From: Chloroflexota bacterium
Lineage (GTDB): Bacteria > Chloroflexota > Limnocylindria > Limnocylindrales > CSP1-4
Length of the DNA: 11,203 nucleotides
NCBI GenBank assembly: GCA_003158495.1
Contig: PMJT01000064.1
Coordinates: forward strand, 409 to 11,611
Direction: 5' to 3'
The notes under the pieces are model-generated. The model saw only the letters and a program-made list of their open reading frames with translations. It made no database searches and was not told where the DNA came from. Shown here in pieces: positions 6,441 to 11,203 of the stretch; the stretch's first letter is position 1; every line of letters begins with the position of its first letter. Position numbers and translations under genes: made by a program.

Positions 6441-6935
6441 GAACGGCAGCTTGATCAGCCGGTCGTTCCTGCCGAAGAGGCTGGCGAAGACCGACGGAAC
6501 CCACCAGCGCAGAAAGTAGAGCTTGCAGCCGAGGCAGTAGCCCGTCGTCGCGAGCAGGGTCTGCAGTCCGGCAACTGCACCGACGAGCAGCCAGCCACCG
6601 ACCGGCACGCCGAGCACGAACACGCCCGTGCCAATGGCCACGAAGATGCCGCCCAGCCCCTGGGCGAATCGCGGCGGGTACTCATGCTCGGGCTCGGTTG
6701 GGCCGAGGCGAAGCGCCCGGCGGATTACGGGCCACGGCCGGCCCGGCAGGAAGAACCGCGATCCAAAGTCCGAGGAAACCAGCAGGTTGAGGCCGACGAG
6801 CGCGGCCAGCCAGAACTGCCCGGTGAGGAACGCGATCGCGAGGACGACGGCCGACAGTCCGGCTCCGAAACGCTGGCCGCGCGGGTCGATGCGGCGCGCG
6901 GGCGGAGTGAGATTCGTGGGCACAGAAGACTCCAT
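6420..6935 (-). CDS. DUF4395 integral membrane protein
   Basis: A 171-residue membrane protein of the DUF4395 family. The N-terminal signature RIDPRGQRFGAGLSAVVLAIAFLTG (15-39) opens the first hydrophobic segment. A second spans about 41-55, and PPRFAQGLGGIFVAIGTGVFVLG (87-109) and the segment to about 129 give two more. A CLGC motif (Cys134-Cys137) ends the domain, and a basic tail follows. The function is unknown. From memory, relatives often sit beside thioredoxin or rhodanese-type sulfur-transfer genes, so a link to thiol or sulfur metabolism is plausible; none is adjacent here. The start is ambiguous. The ATG at 6935 lies one base after the stop of a 42-residue ORF and may be reached by translational coupling. 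A GTG at 6923 has GGAG 6 bases upstream. Two small ORFs precede it and may control it. Confidence 0.85.
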   Translation of the reverse strand: MESSVPTNLTPPARRIDPRGQRFGAGLSAVVLAIAFLTGQFWLAALVGLNLLVSSDFGSRFFLPGRPWPVIRRALRLGPTEPEHEYPPRFAQGLGGIFVAIGTGVFVLGVPVGGWLLVGAVAGLQTLLATTGYCLGCKLYFLRWWVPSVFASLFGRNDRLIKLPFGRLDRV

Positions 6936-6936
6936 C

Positions 6937-7065
6937 TCAAGACGGGATAAGACGCCGTTGGGCGTACTCGACGGAGGCGCGAGGCCCGGCTGGAGGTGGA
7001 CTGTCGCTGTCTGCCTGACGAGCGCGAGTTACTCCGCCGCCGGTCCCCGCCGGCGACAGATACAT
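6937..7065 (-). CDS. Small 42-residue ORF coupled to DUF4395
   Basis: It begins with ATG at 7065, has a good ribosome binding site (GAGGGAG, 7076-7070, 4 bases upstream), and ends with TGA at 6939-6937, leaving a single base before the DUF4395 ATG. Its first 37 bases overlap the end of the 24-residue upstream ORF in another frame. The product is Gly/Pro/Ser/Arg-rich with no recognisable domain, so translation through this ORF may matter more than the peptide. The placement suggests ribosomes arriving at the DUF4395 start by termination-reinitiation. Evidence is architecture and ribosome binding site only. Confidence 0.4.
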   Translation of the reverse strand: MYLSPAGTGGGVTRARQADSDSPPPAGPRASVEYAQRRLIPS

Positions 7066-7103
7066 GGCTCTCCCTCGTGGAGGCGCAACAACTCGCTTGT
7101 CAT
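7029..7103 (-). CDS. Leaderless 24-residue upstream ORF with Cys-Ile-Cys
   Basis: An ATG at 7103 follows a TACGGT -10-like box by 6 bases, so the mRNA would begin at the start codon. The peptide starts MTSELLRLHEGEP and then has Cys14-Ile-Cys16 followed by three arginines, ending at TAA (7031-7029). The Cys/Arg codons overlap a stem CGCCGG/CCGGCG (7055-7038). Leaderless short ORFs with cysteine tracts are known in mycobacteria as cysteine-responsive attenuators upstream of sulfur-related operons. The layout here resembles that, although with two separated Cys codons rather than a run. Upstream of DUF4395, it would report charged tRNA-Cys (or Arg) levels through ribosome stalling. This is inference from architecture. 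Confidence 0.45.
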   Translation of the reverse strand: MTSELLRLHEGEPCICRRRGPAAE

Positions 7104-7109
7104 GTGCCT

Positions 7110-7115
7110 ACCGTA
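7110..7115 (-). promoter_or_regulatory. -10 element for the leaderless uORF and DUF4395
   Basis: TACGGT (7115-7110) fits TANNNT and lies 6 bases before the ATG at 7103, the usual spacing from -10 to a transcription start. No -35 hexamer is recognisable at 16-18 bases. The remainder of 7116-7177, up to the stop of the metallo-hydrolase gene, shows nothing else I can name. Confidence 0.35.
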
Positions 7116-7177
7116 ACGGACGGAACCGGCGTGGGTACGGGAGTGCGCGCGCCGTCCCGCCGAGTGCGCCGGCCTGC

Positions 7178-7744
7178 TCAGCGGACGCGGAACGGCGCGC
7201 CGTGCCCCGGGATCACGACATTCACGCCGTCGAGCAGCCGCCCCCGGTTGCGCGCCAGTTCGGCCGGATCGACCGAATAGGGATCGACTTCGGGCGTCCG
7301 GTCGGAGCGCCACCACAGGTGAGTGAAGGCCTGCCGGCCTTCGGCCGTGTCGACGACGAGGCTCGCGTCCTGCGGGGTGTGGCCCGGCGTGACCCAAACG
7401 GTGGTGTTCGGCGCGAGCTTGAACCCTTCGCCCGCATGGGTGTTGACCTGGTCGTCGCGCCGGACGGTGCGGAAGTCGACGATCTCGGCCTGCCGGAAGA
7501 GAGCGATGTTGACCGTGTGGTCCAGGTGGTGGTGGCTCACGAACACGTGTGTCACGTCGTCCGGAGAGATGCCGAGACGCTCCAGCGGATCGAGGATGAG
7601 CGAGCGGCTCTTGACCATCCCGGGGTCCACGACGATGACGCGATCGGCGTCGCGGACCAGGCCGACGGTCCCGGCGACGGATGGGGAGTCGGCGTAGCCC
7701 ACAACGAGGACGTCCAGCCTCGCGCGAATGATCTCGTTCGTCAT
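7178..7744 (-). CDS. MBLAC1-like metallo-beta-lactamase-fold hydrolase
   Basis: A 188-residue MBL-fold hydrolase, short for the fold but similar in size and wording to MBLAC1-type proteins (DVLVVGYADSP near the start, then GTVGLVRD). The metal motif HHHLDH at 71-76 gives His71, His73, Asp75 and His76. His122 follows in TPGHTPQDASLVV. The closing IPGHGAPF gives His181. The segment that usually reads GDLWW, supplying the metal-bridging Asp, reads THLWW here (141-145), so His142 seems to replace that Asp. Asp75 remains, so at least one metal site should be intact. The substrate is unknown; thioester or phosphodiester hydrolysis are family possibilities. The start is the ATG at 7744 with GGAGGAG (7757-7751) 6 bases upstream; a longer frame to 7864 has no support. 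It is divergent from the repeat-protein gene. Confidence 0.85.
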   Translation of the reverse strand: MTNEIIRARLDVLVVGYADSPSVAGTVGLVRDADRVIVVDPGMVKSRSLILDPLERLGISPDDVTHVFVSHHHLDHTVNIALFRQAEIVDFRTVRRDDQVNTHAGEGFKLAPNTTVWVTPGHTPQDASLVVDTAEGRQAFTHLWWRSDRTPEVDPYSVDPAELARNRGRLLDGVNVVIPGHGAPFRVR

Positions 7745-7781
7745 CGGATCCTCCTCCGCTGGTTCAGGGCCTGCGGGCGGC

Positions 7782-7885
7782 TCGACCATTTCGGGTCGAT
7801 CGGCTCGAATTGGCGGCCTTCTACCTAGGCATTCTCCCGCAGATGGGGCTTTGGTCGAGCGCAATACCGCCGACTCTTTCGGTGG
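7782..7885. promoter_or_regulatory. Hairpins in the divergent spacer 7745-7915
   Basis: The 171-base spacer holds TCGACC/GGTCGA (7782-7799), which would lie in the leader of the metallo-hydrolase mRNA. It also holds CCGCCGA/TCGGTGG (7867-7885, one G-U pair), which would lie in the leader of the repeat-protein mRNA. Bases 7805-7865 are less GC-rich than the genes and probably hold the two promoters, but I could not pick convincing hexamers. Confidence 0.3.
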
Positions 7886-7915
7886 AGGGTCAAACGCACC
7901 GCCAAGGAGCCCCGC

Positions 7916-8623
7916 GTGGAAGGCGTCTCATACGTGCAGCTGAACTCGTCGGCGATAAGCGCTGCCGGCCTAACCTCGCATCAGTCCGGGCCACGCCGTA
8001 GCAGTCCCGTCATGGACGGCGCGGCAAACGTGCTCGGAATGAGTTCGAGCGACCTCCGCACTGCCATGCAGAGCGGCCAGAGTCTCTCGTCGATTGCCTC
8101 ATCGAAGGGCATCTCCCAGGACACGCTGATCGCCGCGATGGCGACCTCGATCGAACAGGCCAACCCGTCGATCTCGGTCGACCAGGCGACCAAGGTTGCG
8201 ACCGCAATCGCGACCCGAACGCCCTCGTCCGGCGGCACGCAATCCCCGGACCCGAACAGCTCGGTCCAGGGCGCAAGCGCGACCGGTGCGACCCAGGGTC
8301 ACCACGGCCATCACCGTCACCATGCCGTCTCGGCGGCCATGGATTCCGCCGCTCAGACACTCGGCATGACCACGAGCGACCTGACGGCGTCGCTCCAGAA
8401 CGGCCAGAGCCTGTCGTCCATCGCAACGTCGAAGGGCGTCAGCCAGACCGATCTGATCAACGCCATGTCGACGGCGCTGGCGGGCGCCGATTCGAACCTC
8501 TCCGCCGCGCAGGCGACACAGCTGGCCACGGCGATGGTCAACGGGCCCTCGCAGAGCAGCGGCGCCTCTCCGTGGGCGACCGGCTCGGCCGGCCAGTCGA
8601 GCACGATCAGCATCGCCGCCTGA
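7916..8623 (+). CDS. Repeat protein with two homologous domains and a His-rich linker
   Basis: A 235-residue protein of unknown function. Two copies of a ~67-residue domain (33-100 and 142-208) share the core LGM-SDL-GQSLSSIA-SKG-SQ-LI-AM, followed by a second helix with a DQAT or AQAT segment. The linker (101-141) is Ser/Gly/Pro-rich and contains HHGHHRHH (129-136), a plausible metal-binding patch. The C-terminus is a Ser/Gly/Ala tail. No signal peptide or membrane segment is visible. Short proteins with one similar helical motif occur in high-GC bacteria, but I know no named function. The GTG at 7916 is chosen for AAGGAG (7904-7909) 6 bases upstream. The internal duplication shows this is the true coding strand, although an oxidoreductase frame on the other strand overlaps it from 8099. 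Confidence 0.8.
   Translation: MEGVSYVQLNSSAISAAGLTSHQSGPRRSSPVMDGAANVLGMSSSDLRTAMQSGQSLSSIASSKGISQDTLIAAMATSIEQANPSISVDQATKVATAIATRTPSSGGTQSPDPNSSVQGASATGATQGHHGHHRHHAVSAAMDSAAQTLGMTTSDLTASLQNGQSLSSIATSKGVSQTDLINAMSTALAGADSNLSAAQATQLATAMVNGPSQSSGASPWATGSAGQSSTISIAA
8012..8539 (+). repeat. Internal gene duplication within the repeat protein
   Basis: DNA at 8012-8215 and 8339-8539 encodes the two related domains. The best conserved stretch, over the GQSLSSIA-SKG segment, is still clearly alike at the base level (for example CGGCCAGAG at 8072-8080 and 8401-8409), with differences mostly at third positions. This is what is expected of an old duplication kept by protein selection. Confidence 0.75.
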
Positions 8624-9817
8624 CCGCTCATCGCTCCGAACCGAAACGCAGCCGGCCGCGCACGCGGCCGGCTGCTGTGTCTTGGCTCGAGGCGCAGACC
8701 GGACCGCCGGTCGGCGACGCTGCTTCGTCCTACCGAGCGGAGGCCCAGGCTCACGCGCGGTGGTGATCGTCTCGCCGGTTTCGGCGGCCTGCTCGACGGC
8801 GAGGGCCACGGCATGGTCCTGGCAGCCGTCGGCCAGCCGATACGGCGGCGCACCTTCGTCGCGGCGCCACGCGGCCATCTGCAGCAGCAGGGTCGCTATC
8901 GCTATCTCCTCGTCGGAGAGGCGCAGCCCGATGAACGGATTGCGGTAAAGGATCGTGTCGCCGAGGCTGATGTGGTCCGTGTCGAAGCCGTCGAGGTCCA
9001 GGTCATAGCCGGTCTGACGCCGCACCAGAGCTGAGCGGACGATGGTCTTTGGCCCGGCGTAGCGGACGACCTCATCGTCGGCGATCTCTCCGGCGGAGCC
9101 GCGAACGAGGATCCGGCGGAAGCGCAGCTGGTTGTGCCACTGGTTGTCCGTGAAGTCGTAGAGGCCCATCCGCGCCCCACCGAAATCGATCGTGGCGATG
9201 ATCGTCTTTGCGTCGTGCGGCTCGTCGTCGCCGGTCCAGGCATCCTTGACGAGCGGGTTGATGAGCGGAGCGACGAATGTGCGAGCGGTCGCCGTGGCCG
9301 GCTCGAAGCCGGCACCCAGGAAAGTCCGCATCAGCGAGATCGCGTGATACATGTGCGTGGACGAAACCTGCACGGACGTCACCTTGCCGATCGCGCCGCT
9401 GCGGGCGAGGGCCAGCCTCGATGCCTGGCTCGGCAGCAGCGGATATTGCTCGGCGACCTGGACGAGGTCGCTGGCTCCGACGGCTGCCCACAGGGTGCGT
9501 AGCCCATCGAGGTCCGGGGCCGGCGGAGTCTCGCACAGGATCGCCGTTCCCAGCTCGACCGCGTCGCGCGTGACTTCCGGGGTCACTCCCCAGGGCACGG
9601 CGCTGACTACGAAATCGGGGTGCTGCGCGGCCGCGAGTTCAGAAAGCGAGCGGTAGACCGGCGCGCCCCAACGGCCGGCGGACTCTTCGGCCCGCTCGGG
9701 ATTGCGCCCGACGACACCCACGACCTCGAGCTTGTCCGGCATCAGGCTCGCGAGCTTGAGGTAGAACCTCGAACGCCAGCCGGTGCCGACGATGCCGAAC
9801 CTGCCTGCGCTGGTCAC
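8099..9817 (-). CDS. Gfo/Idh/MocA-family oxidoreductase with no stop at its expected end
   Basis: NAD(P)-dependent oxidoreductase fold. GIVGTGWRS (8-16) is the Rossmann nucleotide-binding loop, VGRNP (36-40) ends the second strand, and VSAVPWGVTPE (71-81) precedes CETPP (95-99), the position of the family EKP motif; the usual catalytic Lys is Thr97. The C-terminal sheet domain runs to DHAVALAVEQAAETGETI (334-351), where such proteins normally finish at about 340-380 residues, near 8745. The frame has no stop there and stays open to 8099, antisense to the repeat-protein gene, crossing the hairpin at 8648-8675. A different frame has TGA at 8753-8751 and TAG at 8732-8730, so a one-base shift would end the protein normally. 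Treat residues after about 355 as doubtful. The start is the GTG at 9817, 23 bases after psuG, with only a weak ribosome binding site. The substrate is unknown; the operon suggests sugar or nucleoside breakdown. Confidence 0.75.
   Translation of the reverse strand: MTSAGRFGIVGTGWRSRFYLKLASLMPDKLEVVGVVGRNPERAEESAGRWGAPVYRSLSELAAAQHPDFVVSAVPWGVTPEVTRDAVELGTAILCETPPAPDLDGLRTLWAAVGASDLVQVAEQYPLLPSQASRLALARSGAIGKVTSVQVSSTHMYHAISLMRTFLGAGFEPATATARTFVAPLINPLVKDAWTGDDEPHDAKTIIATIDFGGARMGLYDFTDNQWHNQLRFRRILVRGSAGEIADDEVVRYAGPKTIVRSALVRRQTGYDLDLDGFDTDHISLGDTILYRNPFIGLRLSDEEIAIATLLLQMAAWRRDEGAPPYRLADGCQDHAVALAVEQAAETGETITTAREPGPPLGRTKQRRRPAVRSAPRAKTQQPAACAAGCVSVRSDERSGGDADRARLAGRAGRPRRGAAALRGPVDHRRGQLCRLRGGEVRIGARQRRRHGVDQIGLADALRRCDGRQALAVLERRRQVARGHAECLSGGIHGRRDGMVTVMAVVTLGRTGRACALDRAVRVRGLRAAGRGRSGRDCGRNLGRLVDRDRRVGLFDRGRHRGDQRVLGDALR
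8648..8675. terminator. Strong hairpin between convergent genes
   Basis: GCAGCCGGCCGCG (8648-8660) and CGCGGCCGGCTGC (8663-8675) are perfect 13-base complements, probably forming a 12-bp stem with a GCAC loop. The hairpin begins 24 bases after the repeat-protein stop and about 70 bases after the expected oxidoreductase end. On the minus strand GTTTCGGTT follows, and on the plus strand TGTGTCTT, so it likely serves both genes. Bases 8676-8740 show nothing else. Confidence 0.7.
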
Positions 9818-9840
9818 TCCTGCTTCCGTCTCCGATCCAG

Positions 9841-10815
9841 CTACTTCATGCCCGCGAGCGCCGCGGCGAGCTGCCCGGCGAAGCGGGCGTTGTTGACGAT
9901 CAGGGCGACATTCGCCCGTACCGAAGCACCGCCGGTCATATCGGCGACGCGGGCGAGGAGCCACGGCGTAAGCGCGGGTCCCTCGATCCCGGCCGCGTCG
10001 GCGTCGGCGATTGCCCGGTCCACGGCCGCGCGTGCCTCCGCCAGCGGGTACTCGTCCGCAGCCGGCACCGGCACGCACAGCAGCAGCCCCGAGCCCAGGC
10101 CGAGGGCCGTGTGAGTGGCGACGAGCCGTGCGGCGGCCGCCACGTCTTGTACTGAGGCGGGAGCCGGAATGCCACTCTTCTGCGACCAGAAGCCGGGGAT
10201 CTCATCCGTGCCCACGGCAACGACCGGGACGCCCCGCGTCTCCAGGTATTCCAGCGTTGCCGGAACGTCGAGGATCGCCTTCGGGCCCGCGCACACGACC
10301 GCGACCGGGGTCCGGGCCAGCTCCTCGAGGTCCGACGATATGTCCAGCGTTGGGCGAGCGGAGCTGCCATGGATGCCGAGCGCGCCGCGATGGACGCCGC
10401 CGATGCCACCCGTGGCGAAGACGCCGATGCCGGCCACTGCCGCGGCGATCATCGTCGCCGAGACGGTCGTGGCCGCCCAGCCGCCGCCGGCGACCGCAAG
10501 AGAGAGGCTCGGCCGCGCGGCCTTCATAACGCCGCCTGTCGTGGCCAGGGTGACGAGCTGGGCCCCGTCCAGGCCGACGATGATCCGGCCCGCGTTGATC
10601 CCGATCGTCGCCGGGATCGCGCCATTCTCGCGCACGGCAGCTTCCGCGGCCCGCGCCACCTGCACGCTCTGGGGGTAGGGGAGGCCATGGCTGATCAGCG
10701 TCGATTCGAGCGCCACGACGGGCCGGCGGGCGGCCAGCGCAGCGGCGACTTCGGGTGCGATGTCGAGGGCGTCGTGGAGGCCGGATGCGGCCGAGTTGCC
10801 GGCGGACGTATGCAT
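9841..10815 (-). CDS. psuG: Pseudouridine-5'-phosphate glycosidase
   Basis: Cleaves the C-C glycosidic bond of pseudouridine 5'-phosphate to uracil and ribose 5-phosphate, a cytoplasmic step of pseudouridine breakdown. The 324 residues match the family. VALESTLISHGLPYPQ (34-49) carries Glu37. TTGGVMKAARPS (92-103) carries Lys98. FATGGIGGVHRG (133-144) is the glycine-rich loop. DISSDLEELARTPVAVVCAGPKAILD (158-183) holds Asp158, matching the Mn2+ ligand, and Lys179, matching the Schiff-base lysine of E. coli PsuG (Lys166). FWSQKSGIPAP and ALTPWLL-GGASVRANVALIVNNA complete the signature. The ATG at 10815 lies 25 bases after the kinase stop; no strong ribosome binding site is visible, so coupling to the kinase is possible. 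Kinase and glycosidase adjacency is the classic psuK-psuG arrangement. Confidence 0.96.
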   Translation of the reverse strand: MHTSAGNSAASGLHDALDIAPEVAAALAARRPVVALESTLISHGLPYPQSVQVARAAEAAVRENGAIPATIGINAGRIIVGLDGAQLVTLATTGGVMKAARPSLSLAVAGGGWAATTVSATMIAAAVAGIGVFATGGIGGVHRGALGIHGSSARPTLDISSDLEELARTPVAVVCAGPKAILDVPATLEYLETRGVPVVAVGTDEIPGFWSQKSGIPAPASVQDVAAAARLVATHTALGLGSGLLLCVPVPAADEYPLAEARAAVDRAIADADAAGIEGPALTPWLLARVADMTGGASVRANVALIVNNARFAGQLAAALAGMK

Positions 10816-10840
10816 GACCCGATGTTACAGGCCTTGCCAT

Positions 10841-11203
10841 TCAGCCGAATTCGAGCTCCTCGCGGCGCCGGATCAGCTGGCGGGCGGCGAGCCGGTTGCC
10901 GGAGTTCGCGGCGCGGCGCAGGCCGGCGGCAGGGGCCGCGCCCGCGCGTCGCGCCAGCAGCCAGCCGAGGATGAACCCCGCGTCGAAGGCATCGCCTGCG
11001 CCGGTTGTGTCGGCCGCGACGACAGGCTTCGCTGCGACTTCGAGCCGCCTCGTGGCCACCCCTTCGCGGAAAAGGACCGTGACACCGGCCGAGCCACGCT
11101 TGAGGACGACGATCGAGGCCAGGTCGAGGAGATGCTCGTCCGAGTCCGCCACGGCGCGCGCCTCCACCCCGGCCGCGAACAGCAGGTCCGGGCGGGCGGC
11201 CGC
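10841..11203 (-). CDS. PfkB-family carbohydrate kinase, C-terminal part (likely pseudouridine kinase)
   Basis: The last 120 residues of a ribokinase-like kinase; its start lies beyond the right edge. VVLKRGSAGV (32-41 of the fragment) is the strand and turn before the active site. DTTGAGDAFDAGF (65-77) is PfkB signature 2, with Asp71 as the catalytic base and the Gly-Ala-Gly anion hole. The fragment ends in a basic helix and TGA at 10843-10841. PfkB kinases cannot be assigned a substrate from this part alone. Placement 25 bases before psuG makes pseudouridine kinase (PsuK), forming pseudouridine 5'-phosphate, by far the likeliest role; ribokinase or another nucleoside kinase is the alternative. 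Confidence 0.85.
   Translation of the reverse strand, partial: AAARPDLLFAAGVEARAVADSDEHLLDLASIVVLKRGSAGVTVLFREGVATRRLEVAAKPVVAADTTGAGDAFDAGFILGWLLARRAGAAPAAGLRRAANSGNRLAARQLIRRREELEFG

Noticed and set aside
8099..8623. Oxidoreductase fused to a novel C-terminal domain
   Set aside because: This stretch is the antisense of a gene with a real internal duplication, and the antisense product is low-complexity Arg/Gly-rich. A lost stop or frameshift is more likely than a fusion.
9818..10078. Upstream extension of the oxidoreductase frame into psuG
   Set aside because: The extension is Arg/Gly-rich shadow sequence overlapping psuG, and the Rossmann domain begins right after the GTG at 9817.
1..11203. 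CRISPR arrays, tRNA or rRNA genes, insertion sequences, defence systems
   Set aside because: I looked for regular repeats, tRNA arms, transposase motifs and typical defence domains and saw none.

Overview
The window is a GC-rich bacterial chromosome segment with compact genes and little intergenic DNA. GTG and TTG starts are frequent: rutG-like, DUF3795, hydrolase, repeat protein and oxidoreductase use GTG, and the lipoprotein uses TTG. Genes with strong AGGAGG-type ribosome binding sites are mixed with apparently leaderless ones. This suits Actinomycetota or Chloroflexota, but no phylogenetic marker gene is present, so I do not assign a phylum. I see no tRNA, rRNA, CRISPR array, transposase or phage gene.

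Left part (1-2400): the possible start of a minus-strand gene runs off the left edge. Next come a strong hairpin terminator, a RutG-like pyrimidine permease (minus), a spacer with repeated TCTTGT boxes, and a cysteine-rich DUF3795 protein (minus). A hairpin-rich divergent spacer then leads to a plus-strand block.

Plus block (2401-6407): a large MgtA-type P-type Mg2+ ATPase that looks leaderless, an isochorismatase-family hydrolase with glycine at the usual cysteine position, and a small Ser/Thr/Pro-rich lipoprotein. The ATPase and hydrolase genes share a near-identical 15-bp promoter-like element. The lipoprotein gene has a two-component-style direct repeat upstream.

Middle (6420-8675): a minus-strand DUF4395 membrane protein preceded by two tiny overlapping ORFs. 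The first is apparently leaderless and carries Cys-Ile-Cys; the second ends one base before the DUF4395 start. The arrangement resembles a cysteine-responsive translational attenuator. An MBLAC1-like metallo-hydrolase follows further upstream (minus), then a plus-strand protein with a duplicated ~67-residue domain joined by a His-rich linker.

Right part (8640-11203, minus): a compact operon of PfkB-family kinase (cut by the window edge), psuG and a Gfo/Idh/MocA oxidoreductase. PsuG with a PfkB kinase is the classic pseudouridine degradation pair, yielding uracil and ribose 5-phosphate. The RutG-like permease at the other end of the window handles uracil in its family, so a functional link is possible but not shown. 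The oxidoreductase frame has no stop at its expected C-terminus and runs antisense through the repeat-protein gene, so it has lost its stop or carries a frameshift or sequence error.
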